NCBI RefSeq assembly: GCF_004799325.1
Contig: NZ_SSMD01000005.1
Span: 279,137-343,136, forward strand
Length of the DNA: 64,000 bases
Direction: 5' to 3'
Origin: Thalassobius vesicularis
GTDB lineage: Bacteria; Pseudomonadota; Alphaproteobacteria; Rhodobacterales; Rhodobacteraceae
Position numbers and translations under genes: made by a program. Below are positions 35,236-43,783 of the stretch, piece by piece. Numbering within the stretch: the first letter of the stretch is position 1; each line of letters starts with the position of its first letter. The notes under the pieces were generated by a model. The model was given only the letters and a program-made list of their open reading frames with translations, had not been told where the DNA came from and did not search any database.

Positions 35236-35303
35236 CGTTGACGCAACGCAATTGTGAATTCCGTCGCAGTGACGCGGCCGAAAATTTCCCCTAACAGAGA
35301 GCC

Positions 35304-36053
35304 ATGTTCGGAATCGAGATCATAGATGCAGGCCTGATGCCTGCGATGTTCGTGGCGCTGCTGGCGGGGTTTCTCTCGTTCCTCAGCCCCTGCGTGTTGC
35401 CCATTGTGCCGCCGTACCTGGCCTATATGAGCGGGGTCTCGTTGGGCGATCTGAACTCTGGCGGCAAGGGGCGCTCAGCGCTGGGTCCGGCGTTCTTCTT
35501 CGTTCTGGGCCTGTCGACGGTCTTCCTGTTCCTCGGCTTTACCGCGTCGGCGATCGGCTCGGTGTTTCTGGCCTATCAGAACTGGTTCAACACCATCGCA
35601 GGCGTCGTCGTGATGATTTTCGGCGCGCATTTCGTGGGGGTCTACCGGATCAAGTTCCTGGACCGCGAGGCGCGCCTGGATGCCGGTGATCGCGGTGGCA
35701 GCGCGTTTGGTGCCTACATCCTGGGGCTGGCCTTTGCGTTCGGGTGGACGCCCTGCATTGGCCCGCAGCTGGGCGCGATCCTGTCGCTGGCCGCCTCTGA
35801 GGCGTCGATCAGCCGGGGCACCATCCTGCTGGCCGTCTATGCGGCGGGCCTGGGCATTCCTTTCCTGCTGGTCGCCGCGTTCCTGCCGCGTCTGGGCGGG
35901 CTGATGGGCTGGATGAAACGCCACATGGAGCAGATCGAGCGCGTCATGGGGCTGCTGCTGTGGACCATCGGCTTGCTGATGCTGACCGGCGGCTTCTCGA
36001 CATTCTCCTACTGGCTGCTGGAGCATTTCCCCGCGCTGGCCAGCCTCGGTTAA
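35304..36053 (+). CDS. ccdA: Cytochrome c biogenesis protein CcdA
   Basis: Inner-membrane thiol transporter of 249 residues with six TM helices that carries electrons from cytoplasmic thioredoxin to periplasmic thiol reductases. The redox cysteines lie in FLSPCVLPIVPPY (Cys30) and FGWTPCIGPQLG (Cys150). Length and motifs match the short CcdA form. Starts at ATG 35304. Downstream genes are not related to cytochrome maturation. Confidence 0.95.
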   Translation: MFGIEIIDAGLMPAMFVALLAGFLSFLSPCVLPIVPPYLAYMSGVSLGDLNSGGKGRSALGPAFFFVLGLSTVFLFLGFTASAIGSVFLAYQNWFNTIAGVVVMIFGAHFVGVYRIKFLDREARLDAGDRGGSAFGAYILGLAFAFGWTPCIGPQLGAILSLAASEASISRGTILLAVYAAGLGIPFLLVAAFLPRLGGLMGWMKRHMEQIERVMGLLLWTIGLLMLTGGFSTFSYWLLEHFPALASLG

Positions 36054-36102
36054 GTCTTACTTCGGTCGGAAAGCTGCGCTAGCGTGCCTCCAAGAGGGTG
36101 AG

Positions 36103-37305
36103 ATGAGCGCAGTCGAGCAACAACAGGTCCGCAAACGCCGGGTGTTCTACATCCCCGGCTATGACCCGTTTCACCCGCGTCGCTATCGAGAATTGTACCG
36201 CAAGGAAAGCGCCGCGCAGGCGCAGATCTCGGGCTATGATATTGCGCTGAAACCCAAAACCGCGCCAGGGCCCTATGGCTGGCACGTCTCGGCCCGGATG
36301 GATGGGCGGGACGTCGAGGCTGATGTCGAGGTGCTGGTCTGGTCTGACATCGTGCGCGACAGCATGGATCAGGGGATCTTGGCGACCTACGGGCAGTTGG
36401 TGCGTACGGCGTGGATGTACATCGGCTCGGGCGCGTTATGGCGGCTGATGCGGCTGCGCAAAGGGCCGGTGATCGCGGCGCTCTACCCAGTGGTGTTTCT
36501 GCTGGTGCAGCTGGCCCTCGCGCTTGGGGTTGCGGGGCTGATCGGCTGGGCTCTGGCGCTGCTGCATCCCGCGTTGTCGCTGTTGGGGCTGGCGGCCGTG
36601 CCCCCGATCCTGATGTGGTTCCGCCGTCAGGACAGCAAGTTCTTTGCCTATTACCTGATGCACGACTATGCCTATTCCGCCCGGACCGGCGGGGCCATCG
36701 CCCCCGAACTGGCCGAGCGTCTGGCGCAGTTTACCCAAACGATCCGGGCCGCGCTGGACACGGATGCGGACGAGGTTCTGGTCGTCGGTCACAGCTCGGG
36801 CGCGCATCTGGCGGTGTCAATCCTGGCGCAGCTGCTGCGCGAGGGGCGCACGATTGGCCCCGAGTTGAACCTGCTGACGCTGGGCCAGGTGGTGCCGATG
36901 GTGTCGTTCCTGCCCGACGCCTGGCAGCTGCGCGCCGATCTGGCCTATCTGTCCGAGCGTTCCCAGATCGCCTGGGTGGACGTGACGGCCCCCGGCGATG
37001 GCTGTGCCTTTGCGCTGTGCGATCCGGTTGCGGTCTCGGGCGTGGCGGGGCCGACCAAACGCTGGCCGCTGGTCTTTTCTGCCGCCTTCAGCCAGACGCT
37101 GCGCCCCGAGACGTGGAACCGCCTGAAACGCCGCTATTTCCGCCTGCATTTTCAGTACCTCTGCGCCTTTGACCAGCCCCGCGACTATGATTATTTCCAG
37201 ATCACCGCCGGCCCGCTGACCCTGCGCGCGCGCTATGACGGCCGCGCCGCGTCCAAGTCGCGCATTGATTACGCCGTCTCGAAATACGTATCGGTTGCAC
37301 CATGA
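36103..37305 (+). CDS. Membrane-associated alpha/beta hydrolase-like protein
   Basis: A 400-residue protein with two adjacent TM helices (about 122-175, FLLVQLALALGVAGLIGWAL and ALSLLGLAAVPPILM) and a C-terminal hydrolase-like region. VLVVGHSSGAHLAVSIL contains the nucleophile elbow GHSSG (Ser231). Candidate acid and His residues are in WVDVTAPGDGCAF and FRLHFQYL. The N terminus (RRVFYIPGYDPFHPRRYRELY) has the oxyanion-type strand. No signal peptide. It overlaps the P450 gene by four bases (ATGA), so the pair is translationally coupled and may act on one lipid-like substrate. Substrate unknown. Confidence 0.7.
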   Translation: MSAVEQQQVRKRRVFYIPGYDPFHPRRYRELYRKESAAQAQISGYDIALKPKTAPGPYGWHVSARMDGRDVEADVEVLVWSDIVRDSMDQGILATYGQLVRTAWMYIGSGALWRLMRLRKGPVIAALYPVVFLLVQLALALGVAGLIGWALALLHPALSLLGLAAVPPILMWFRRQDSKFFAYYLMHDYAYSARTGGAIAPELAERLAQFTQTIRAALDTDADEVLVVGHSSGAHLAVSILAQLLREGRTIGPELNLLTLGQVVPMVSFLPDAWQLRADLAYLSERSQIAWVDVTAPGDGCAFALCDPVAVSGVAGPTKRWPLVFSAAFSQTLRPETWNRLKRRYFRLHFQYLCAFDQPRDYDYFQITAGPLTLRARYDGRAASKSRIDYAVSKYVSVAP

Positions 37306-38672
37306 GTTGCCCGATGCCCCCCAAGCCGCCCGCGCGGGCCGACAAGGTCTCGCTCTGGCGGTATTTGCAGCTGTTCCGCCGCGATATCCTGTCGGCGCAG
37401 CCCGCGCGGCTGTACCGGGCCTGGATGGCCGAGTTTCGCACGCCGTTTTTCCGATCGTATCTGTGCAATCAGCCCGAGCTGGTGAACCTGGTCCTGCGCG
37501 ACCGCCCCGACGACTTCCCCAAGTCCGACCGCATCCGCGAGGGGCTAACACCATTGCTGGGCAACTCGGTTTTCGTCACCAACGGCGAGACGTGGAAGCG
37601 GCAGCGGCGGATCATTGATCCGGCCTTCGAAGGGGGGCGTCTGCGCGAGGTGTTTCCCGCGATGTGGGACGCCGCGTGTGCGGCGGTCGCGCGGTTGCGG
37701 CCCTTGGCGGACGGCCAACCGATTGAAATCGAAGCGCAAACCAGTCACGCGGCGGCGGACGTGATCTTTCGCACGCTATTCTCGATTCCTATCGAACATC
37801 AGGTCGCCACGCAGGTGTTTGCTGAATTCCGAGAGCATCAGCGCGCGCAGCCGGTCGTAAATCTGGGCGCCTTGCTGCCCCTGCCGAAATGGTTCCCGCG
37901 CTTTCACAATCGTCGTACGAAAGCCACGGCGCGCAAGATCAGGGGGCTGATCACGCAACTGACCGCCGAACGGATGACCGCGATCCGGGCAGGGACGGCC
38001 CCGGATGACCTGGCGACCAAGATCATGACCACGGCCGATCCGCAGAACGGGGCGCGGTTCGACACGGATGAGATGGTTGATCAGGTTGCCATCTTCTTCC
38101 TCGCCGGCCATGAAACCAGCGCCTCGGCGCTGGCCTGGGCGCTGTATCTGCTGGCGCTTTATCCCGAGTGGCAAGAGCGGGTCGCGGCAGAGGCGCAGGA
38201 GGTAATCGACCCCGAAACCATCTACTTTTCGACGGTCTCGAAACTGACCCTGTCGCGCAATGTGTTCCGCGAGACGCTGCGCCTTTATCCCCCCGTCCCC
38301 ATGATGGTGCGCGAGGCGACGCAGGCCGAGACGTTCCGGGGGCGGACGGTGCCAAAGGGCAGCCAGATCGTGCTCAGCCCGTGGCACCTGCATCGGCATG
38401 AGCGGCTGTGGGATCGGCCGGATGAGTTCGATCCGACCCGTTTCAAGACCGAAAACGGCAAGACCTGCCTGCGGAACGCCTATATCCCGTTCTCGGCCGG
38501 GCAACGAGTCTGCACGGGTGCGGCGTTCGCGATGATCGAGGGGCCGCTGATCCTGTCGATGCTGGTGCGCGCCTATCGGTTCGAACTGGTGCAGGACCGC
38601 CCCGCCATGCCGGTCGCACATCTGACGGTGCGCGGTAAGGATGGCATTTGGCTGGCAGTCACACCGCGTTAA
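37302..38672 (+). CDS. Cytochrome P450
   Basis: A 456-residue heme monooxygenase. I-helix oxygen-binding motif FLAGHETSASAL, K-helix ExxR in RETLRLYPPVP, and heme loop PFSAGQRVCTGAAFAM with the thiolate ligand Cys404. The N terminus has no obvious membrane anchor. It resembles the CYP group that oxidises fatty-acid or terpene-like substrates, but the substrate cannot be read from sequence. It starts inside the stop of the hydrolase gene (ATGA). Ferredoxin partners are not adjacent. Its stop overlaps the stop of the convergent ribbon-helix-helix gene. Confidence 0.93.
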   Translation: MSCPMPPKPPARADKVSLWRYLQLFRRDILSAQPARLYRAWMAEFRTPFFRSYLCNQPELVNLVLRDRPDDFPKSDRIREGLTPLLGNSVFVTNGETWKRQRRIIDPAFEGGRLREVFPAMWDAACAAVARLRPLADGQPIEIEAQTSHAAADVIFRTLFSIPIEHQVATQVFAEFREHQRAQPVVNLGALLPLPKWFPRFHNRRTKATARKIRGLITQLTAERMTAIRAGTAPDDLATKIMTTADPQNGARFDTDEMVDQVAIFFLAGHETSASALAWALYLLALYPEWQERVAAEAQEVIDPETIYFSTVSKLTLSRNVFRETLRLYPPVPMMVREATQAETFRGRTVPKGSQIVLSPWHLHRHERLWDRPDEFDPTRFKTENGKTCLRNAYIPFSAGQRVCTGAAFAMIEGPLILSMLVRAYRFELVQDRPAMPVAHLTVRGKDGIWLAVTPR

Positions 38673-38887
38673 CGCGCGCGGTAGTGGCGCAGCACGAACA
38701 GGCGGATCGCCGTCGCAAGACCGGTTTCCAGATCGCGGGTGGCGTCGATCTCGGCAGCCAGTACGTTGATGGGTTTGTCCTGAAGCTCGGCGATTTCGCG
38801 GAATGCCTGCCAGAATTCATCCTCCAGCGACACGCTGGTACGGTGCCCCTTGAGGGTGAGCGAGCGTTTGACAGGCCGGGTGCTCAT
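38669..38887 (-). CDS. Ribbon-helix-helix domain protein
   Basis: A 72-residue protein. The strand KRSLTLKGHRTSVSLEDEFWQAFREIAE looks like a ribbon-helix-helix DNA-binding or regulatory fold, followed by DKPINVLAAEIDATRD and a basic tail. It overlaps the upstream DUF4169 gene by ATGA, completing a fumC-DUF4169-RHH operon. Possibly an autoregulator; not tested by any visible operator. Confidence 0.75.
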   Translation of the reverse strand: MSTRPVKRSLTLKGHRTSVSLEDEFWQAFREIAELQDKPINVLAAEIDATRDLETGLATAIRLFVLRHYRAR

Positions 38888-39057
38888 TCGCGCTTCTTGC
38901 CGTCCAGATCGCGGTCGGCTTTCTCGGCGCGGGCGCGGTCCAGATCCTTTTGCGCTTTGGTACGCCCGAATTTGACCGCGTTTTCGTCAGCGCGGGCCTT
39001 TTTCTCGGCCCGCGCTTTGTCTTTTCGAAACCGGTTCAGGTTGACCGGTTCAGTCAT
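38884..39057 (-). CDS. DUF4169 family small basic protein
   Basis: A 57-residue, strongly charged helical protein ([20 protein letters not shown], then ADENAVKFGRTKAQKDLDRA and a KKRE end). It matches the DUF4169 pattern of N-terminal NLNRFRKxKAR. The start ATG overlaps the fumC stop (ATGA) and its stop overlaps the next start (ATGA). Function unknown; RNA or nucleic-acid binding is possible from charge. Confidence 0.8.
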   Translation of the reverse strand: MTEPVNLNRFRKDKARAEKKARADENAVKFGRTKAQKDLDRARAEKADRDLDGKKRE

Positions 39058-40451
39058 CAGCCTTTCGGGCCGATCATGTCTTCGGGGCGCACGACGGCAT
39101 CAAACGTTGCCTCGTCCACAAAGCCGAGGGCGATCGCCTCTTCCTTCAGGGTGGTGCCGTTCTTGTGCGCGGTCTTGGCGACCTTGGTGGCGTTGTCGTA
39201 GCCGATGGTCGGGGCCAGCGCGGTCACCAGCATCAGCGATTCCTGCATCAGCTTCTGGATACGCGGCTTGTTGGCCTCGATGCCCAGCAGCATACGCTCG
39301 GTGAAGCTGTCGGCCACGTCGCCCAGCAGCTGCATGGATTGCAGCAGGTTGTAGGCCATCATCGGGTTGTAGACGTTCAGTTCAAAGTGACCCTGCGAGC
39401 CGGCGAACTTGATCGCGGCGTCGTTGCCCATGACGTGAGCGGCGACCTGGGTCATCGCTTCGGCCTGAGTCGGGTTCACCTTGCCCGGCATGATCGACGA
39501 GCCCGGCTCGTTTTCCGGCAGGATCAGTTCGCCCAGACCCGAACGCGGGCCCGAGCCCAGGAAACGGATGTCGTTGGCGATCTTGTACATCGCACCCGCT
39601 GCGGTCGCCAGCGCGCCCGACATGAAAACCATCGCGTCATGGGCGGCCAGGGCCTCGAACTTGTTGGGGGCGGTGACAAAGGGCAGGTCGGTGATTTCAG
39701 CCATGTTGGCAGCGACGGTTTCGCCCCAGCCCAGATCGGTGTTCAGGCCGGTGCCGACGGCGGTGCCGCCTTGTGCCAGCTCGTAGATGCCGGGCAGGGC
39801 CATTTCCACGCGGGCGATTGCCTGACGGATCTGGTGTGCGTAGCCCGAGAATTCCTGGCCCAGCGTCAGCGGGGTGGCGTCCTGGGTGTGGGTCCGGCCG
39901 ATCTTGATGATGTCCTTGAATTCGTTCGATTTTTGCTCCAGCCCGGCCAGCAGCTTGCGCAGGCCCGGCAGCAGAACGTCGCGCGTGGTCATCGCGGCGG
40001 CCACATGCATCGCGGTCGGGAAGGTGTCGTTCGAGGACTGACCCATGTTCACGTGATCATTCGGGTGCACCGGCTTTTTCGAGCCGATCACGCCGCCCAG
40101 GATCTCGATGGCGCGGTTCGAGATCACCTCGTTCGCGTTCATGTTCGACTGGGTGCCCGAACCGGTCTGCCAGACGACCAGCGGGAAGTTGTCGTCGAAC
40201 TTGCCTTCGATCACTTCGCCGGCGGCCTGGATCATCGCATCGGCCAGTGTCGCGTCCAGCTTGCCCGAGGCCTTGTTGGCCATGGCGCAGGCCTTCTTGA
40301 TCACGCCCAGGGCGCGAACGATGGCGACCGGCTGCTTTTCCCAGCCAATCGGGAAGTTCATGATCGAGCGCTGGGTCTGTGCGCCCCAGTACTTGTCGGT
40401 GGGGACTTCCAGCGGGCCAAAGCTGTCGGTTTCGGTACGAGTTTGAGTCAT
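39057..40451 (-). CDS. fumC: Class II fumarate hydratase
   Basis: Oxygen-stable fumarase of the TCA cycle, 464 residues. Family signature [13 protein letters not shown]; other motifs are [43 protein letters not shown] and [21 protein letters not shown] with the catalytic His. AGGAGG eight bases before the ATG at 40451 fixes the start. First gene of a three-gene operon in which each stop overlaps the next start. Confidence 0.98.
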   Translation of the reverse strand: MTQTRTETDSFGPLEVPTDKYWGAQTQRSIMNFPIGWEKQPVAIVRALGVIKKACAMANKASGKLDATLADAMIQAAGEVIEGKFDDNFPLVVWQTGSGTQSNMNANEVISNRAIEILGGVIGSKKPVHPNDHVNMGQSSNDTFPTAMHVAAAMTTRDVLLPGLRKLLAGLEQKSNEFKDIIKIGRTHTQDATPLTLGQEFSGYAHQIRQAIARVEMALPGIYELAQGGTAVGTGLNTDLGWGETVAANMAEITDLPFVTAPNKFEALAAHDAMVFMSGALATAAGAMYKIANDIRFLGSGPRSGLGELILPENEPGSSIMPGKVNPTQAEAMTQVAAHVMGNDAAIKFAGSQGHFELNVYNPMMAYNLLQSMQLLGDVADSFTERMLLGIEANKPRIQKLMQESLMLVTALAPTIGYDNATKVAKTAHKNGTTLKEEAIALGFVDEATFDAVVRPEDMIGPKG

Positions 40452-40507
40452 AGGTCAGCCTCCTGAAGGGAATTGCCGCCTACATACCGAAACCAGCAGG
40501 AAATTCA

Positions 40508-40741
40508 ATGTTGCATACGATGGAATACAAGTGTGCGGGCGGGCGGCAAATTGGCCCATACCGTGCGTATTTTGCGACGCTGACGCGCGGGGGGTATGAC
40601 GCGCAGGGCGCGGCCGAGAACCGGCCCGATTTCGATGATCGGACCCTGACCCTGTTCCAGTCCTTCGGTCGGGTGGCGCATCATATGGCCCAGAACTACA
40701 GCAAAATCAGTCGTCATGTTGGCCTTCCCTTCAAGTGTTGA
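40508..40741 (+). CDS. Hypothetical small protein (77 aa), doubtful
   Basis: An open frame from ATG at 40508 with AGGAAA nine bases upstream: MLHTMEYKCAGGRQIGPYRA, then YFATLTRGGYDAQGAAENRP and SFGRVAHHMAQNYSKISRH. Codon use is compatible with coding. An antisense frame of similar length (40505-40717) exists but reads less protein-like. It lies divergent from fumC. No family recognised. Confidence 0.35.
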   Translation: MLHTMEYKCAGGRQIGPYRAYFATLTRGGYDAQGAAENRPDFDDRTLTLFQSFGRVAHHMAQNYSKISRHVGLPFKC

Positions 40742-40797
40742 AAGGGGGCGCGCCAGAGCTGTGTTTCAGCCGCGTGAAGGGTCGGATGGATCAGCGA

Positions 40798-41244
40798 TTA
40801 CTTGCGGAACTTGTCCAGGCTGACGACCTCGGCATCGTGGTGCGGGGCGGGATCGTCGTTCGGTGGGGTGGGATCCTCGTCATCCTCCGCCTCGGCCGAT
40901 TCGAAGCGCAGGCCGAATTCCACCGACGGATCGACGAAGGTCTTGATCGCGTCATAGGGGATGTACAGCGGTTCAGGCTGGTCGCCGAAATTCAGCGTGA
41001 CGTAGAAGCCGTCATCCGTGACCTCAAGGTTTTCGTACCAGTGCTGCATCACCACGGTCATCTCGGTCGGATAACGCTGCTTGAGCCAATCGGCCAGTTG
41101 TGCCTCGGGGTGAGTGGTGTCGAAGGTGATGAAGAAATGGTGCGCACCCGGCAAACCGTGTTGGGCGACACCCTCCAGCACTTGCTGGATCAGGCCACGC
41201 ATGGCGCGGTGCATCAGTCTGCCATAATCGATGGATTTCGACAT
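40798..41244 (-). CDS. sspB: SspB-type ClpXP adaptor
   Basis: A 148-residue adaptor that binds ssrA-tagged proteins and delivers them to ClpXP. The core has MHRAMRGLIQQVLEGVAQHGLPGAHHFFITFDT and VTLNFGDQPEPLYIPYDAIKTF, followed by an acidic linker (EAEDDEDPTPPNDDP) and a C-terminal tail VVSLDKFRK that would dock ClpX. This is the alphaproteobacterial SspB-alpha type. The start at 41244 (MSKSIDYGRL) is the family start. The ssrA gene itself is less than 1 kb away. Confidence 0.9.
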   Translation of the reverse strand: MSKSIDYGRLMHRAMRGLIQQVLEGVAQHGLPGAHHFFITFDTTHPEAQLADWLKQRYPTEMTVVMQHWYENLEVTDDGFYVTLNFGDQPEPLYIPYDAIKTFVDPSVEFGLRFESAEAEDDEDPTPPNDDPAPHHDAEVVSLDKFRK

Positions 41245-41363
41245 CAGGGGTTCCTTGAAAGTCCGGTTCCAGAGCATAGGGGATTCGGAACAAAACGAAA
41301 GAGGACCCGGAGATTTTTTCCGCGCCCCATTTCGTTTTGCGACCGGACGTCAGGAAATGCGCC

Positions 41364-41789
41364 TTACCCGATTGACTGGCCCGACAGGCACAGCGCGATC
41401 GTGTTTTCCGGCAGCATCCCGATCTGTTCGAAAAATCCAACAAAATCAAAGTTGTTGTAGGCCTCGACGATGCGCCCGTCGCGGAAACGGCAGAACACCA
41501 TCGCCGAAACCTGAACCGGTTTCCGCTCGATCAGGCTTTCGGCCTGCATCGTCATCAGACCGGCGATCCAGTCGTCTTGTTCGACCAGTTTGTCGATGCG
41601 CACCTTGGGCGGCGTGATGATTTCCTGCATGGTGGCGACCAGGAATTTGAACTCTTCCCCGCCCATTTCCATGTCGGGCACGATCCCGCGGGCCTGGGTG
41701 TCGGGGACGAACAATTCATCGATGGCGGAAACATCGCCTTGTTCCCAAACTCGGGAAAACCATTCACGCATGATGTCGGTATTGGACAT
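41364..41789 (-). CDS. SnoaL-like (NTF2-fold) protein
   Basis: A 141-residue protein with the SnoaL/NTF2 pattern: MREWFSRVWEQGDVSAIDELFVPD, a central strand region, and VFCRFRDGRIVEAYNNFDFVGFFEQIGML. Members include polyketide cyclases and ester-cyclase-like proteins, and many have unknown roles. No catalytic assignment is attempted. It lies between sspB and ssrA on the same strand. Confidence 0.75.
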   Translation of the reverse strand: MSNTDIMREWFSRVWEQGDVSAIDELFVPDTQARGIVPDMEMGGEEFKFLVATMQEIITPPKVRIDKLVEQDDWIAGLMTMQAESLIERKPVQVSAMVFCRFRDGRIVEAYNNFDFVGFFEQIGMLPENTIALCLSGQSIG

Positions 41790-41881
41790 GGCAAACCTCG
41801 CTCTGCACGTTGTGGGGCGAAGCTAGGTCAATCTGCTGAACAAAGTGTGAACGACTACGGGATTTCCACGATGGGGGGAAA

Positions 41882-42195
41882 GTGCAGGTTTCTGTTGCCA
41901 GGTACCTGCGAACCCCGCCTTACGCTGCTAGGCGCAAGGACTTAGATTTCGGTAACTCCGACTGCTTACGCAGCCATTGCGACCGGAGCACGATTGTCGT
42001 TTGCAATTGTACTTTTCGGACCGATAACGGTGGTACCTCACCGGGACAAAGCTACATCTTTACGCGTTCGTCGATCCTGTTTCGGCCCCATGATCCTCAA
42101 ACGAAGGATTTTGGTGGAGCCGCCGGGTACCGCCCCCGGGTCCGATCCGTTTATTACATGCGCGTTTATGCCCATAGTCCCGAAGGACAACCCAG
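41882..42195 (-). ncRNA. ssrA: tmRNA, circularly permuted two-piece (alphaproteobacterial type)
   Basis: Read on the minus strand, the acceptor piece comes first (from about 42195) and ends in GGCGGCTCCACCA with CCA at 42114-42112. After a short spacer the coding piece begins GGGGCCGAAACAGGATCGACG at 42089. Its GGGGCCG pairs with CGGCTCC of the acceptor piece to form the tRNA-like stem. The tag reading frame at 42004-41966 encodes ANDNRAPVAMAA followed by TAA. A GCAGGT/ACCTGC hairpin near 41882-41907 marks the approximate 3' end. The RNA is presumably processed into two molecules. Both outer ends are approximate. Confidence 0.92.
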
Positions 42196-42227
42196 ATATA
42201 GTGCGGCGCGCGACGGAATTAAAGCCC

Positions 42228-42845
42228 TCACTTCGTGGGTTTGCACAGGATCGGATAGCTGAGGCGGACCGGGCGGCGCGATACGTGTCGGCGCGGATTG
42301 TAGCAGGTGATCTGGCCTTCGCCCTTGACCCAGAACCGGTTCGGATCGCGCGGGGCGGTGTGGCCCTGATCGGTCTCGTGCACCTCGAAATGCAGGTGCA
42401 GGATGCCCGCCGCCAAGATGCCCGAGTTGCCAAGCCCGCCGATCTGCTGGCCGCGCTTCACGCGATCGCCTTTGGACACCAGCCGGGTGTCAAGGTGCTT
42501 GTACACCGTTTGCAGGGGCAGGCCGTTGGGGCCCGCCTTGTGCTGGATCACCACGCGGTTGCCGTAGGACGGTTCCCTGAACGAGGCCAGAACCACGCCA
42601 TCGGCTGCCGCCAGAACGGGCACGCCGCGCGCCTCGTAGATGTCGATGCCGGGATGTTCGCCGCCACCTTCGCGGCCACGATCCCTGCGCGGTGGGCGAT
42701 ACTGCTGGATGACCGAAGGGGCGTTGGCCGGAATGCTGACCGGAATCGGATGCTCGACCGAGTAGTGATAGTGCGCGGATTGCCCGTAACTGCCCAACTG
42801 ACAACCGGTCAGCGCCAGCAGGCTGAGCATGTAGACGAGGCGCAT
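42228..42845 (-). CDS. M23 family metallopeptidase lipoprotein
   Basis: A 205-residue lipoprotein with signal MRLVYMLSLLALTGCQ (lipobox LTGC, Cys15). The LytM-type domain has GGEHPGIDIYEARGVPVLAAADG (His and Asp zinc ligands), YGNRVVIQHKAG, YKHLD and LHLHFEVHE (HxH). The active-site set is nearly complete, so endopeptidase activity is plausible, although the first motif HPGIDIY differs from the common HxGxD spacing by one change. AGGAGA precedes the ATG at 42845. The ssrA promoter appears to lie in the last part of this gene. Confidence 0.85.
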   Translation of the reverse strand: MRLVYMLSLLALTGCQLGSYGQSAHYHYSVEHPIPVSIPANAPSVIQQYRPPRRDRGREGGGEHPGIDIYEARGVPVLAAADGVVLASFREPSYGNRVVIQHKAGPNGLPLQTVYKHLDTRLVSKGDRVKRGQQIGGLGNSGILAAGILHLHFEVHETDQGHTAPRDPNRFWVKGEGQITCYNPRRHVSRRPVRLSYPILCKPTK

Positions 42846-42896
42846 CCGGTTCTCCTTCCCTACGGGAAGGGTAGGCGGCGCGTCAGGCCCTGTCCA

Positions 42897-43625
42897 TCAC
42901 TTCGCGCGGCGGCGGGCAGCGATTTCGTGGGCGATTTTCAGGGTATACGCCTCCAGATCGGCCAGCAGGGCCTCGATCTGGGCGGGATTGCGGGCCTCCA
43001 GCGCGTCAGTGATGGCGGTGTGCAGCGCCACGATCCGTTCGCGCGAGCGTTCGGAAAAGGTGATCATGTTCATCAGGGGCTGCATCGCCTCGACCGCGCC
43101 GGCCAGTTGATAGGACAGCACCGGGTTGCCCGCACCATCCACCAAGGCCCGGTGAAAGGTCACGTCCGAGGCGCAGAACGCTTCGTCCGACAGGCCGGGT
43201 TGCGATTGGCGGTGGATCTCGGCGCGCATCGTGGCCAGTTGGTCACCGGTCCGGCGCTTTGCGGACAACGGCGCACAGGCGCGCTCCATCGCGTAGCGCG
43301 CCTCGCAGGCGACGTCGAAACTGACCTCGTTCATCGACAATAGCAGGGTCGATGTGGTGATCTGCTGACCGTATGCCTCCTCGAACGACAGCCGGTTCAC
43401 AAAGGCCCCGCCGGTGGCCCCGCGCTGGGTGCGGATCAGCGATTGCGCGGCCAGCCGTTTCAGCGCCTCGCGGACCGTGGGGCGTGACACCTGGAACTGG
43501 TCGGCCAGCTCGGCCTCGGAGGGCAGGCGGGCATCGACGATCAACTCGCCGCTGACAATGGCGTCTCGGATCGCGCTGGCGATCTGGGCGGAAAGGTCGG
43601 CGGTGCTGTTCGGGTCGATTTTCAT
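42897..43625 (-). CDS. GntR family regulator, FCD (FadR) subfamily
   Basis: A 242-residue repressor-type regulator. Winged helix 1-75 (LSAQIASAIRDAIVSGELIV, LPSEAELADQFQVSRPTVREALKRL), FCD ligand domain about 95-235 with metal-binding-type residues (Asp and His in CASDVTFHRALVDGAGN and ALHTAI). Two TGTC-N-GACA operators lie directly upstream, the first overlapping the start, so autoregulation is likely and the mRNA leader is very short. The dinB-like gene and acuI lie beyond in the opposite direction. The ligand is unknown. Confidence 0.9.
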   Translation of the reverse strand: MKIDPNSTADLSAQIASAIRDAIVSGELIVDARLPSEAELADQFQVSRPTVREALKRLAAQSLIRTQRGATGGAFVNRLSFEEAYGQQITTSTLLLSMNEVSFDVACEARYAMERACAPLSAKRRTGDQLATMRAEIHRQSQPGLSDEAFCASDVTFHRALVDGAGNPVLSYQLAGAVEAMQPLMNMITFSERSRERIVALHTAITDALEARNPAQIEALLADLEAYTLKIAHEIAARRRAK

Positions 43626-43626
43626 T

Positions 43627-43671
43627 TGTCTGACATTTGTGCTTGGCAGAGCCGTTTGATTTTGTCAGACA
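43627..43671. promoter_or_regulatory. Two FadR-type operators
   Basis: TGTC-T-GACA at 43627-43635 and TGTC-A-GACA at 43663-43671, centres 36 bp apart. They match the TNGTCNGACNA-type palindromes bound by FCD GntR regulators and flank the promoter of the GntR gene. Confidence 0.65.
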
Positions 43672-43783
43672 TTTACGGGCGGGGCGGGGCACAACACAAG
43701 GCCCGAGTCGATTTCCCACGGGATGACAGGGCCAAAACCTGTGCTAGCCTGCGGGTCAAAGGCCGCCCGAACGGAGCACCGTG

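Noticed and set aside
40505..40717. 70-codon minus-strand frame upstream of fumC
   Set aside because: Overlaps a plus-strand frame with better codon use and has no ribosome binding site.
41994..43343. Plus-strand frame of 449 codons across ssrA, the M23 gene and the GntR gene
   Set aside because: Overlaps the tmRNA and two well-supported minus-strand genes.
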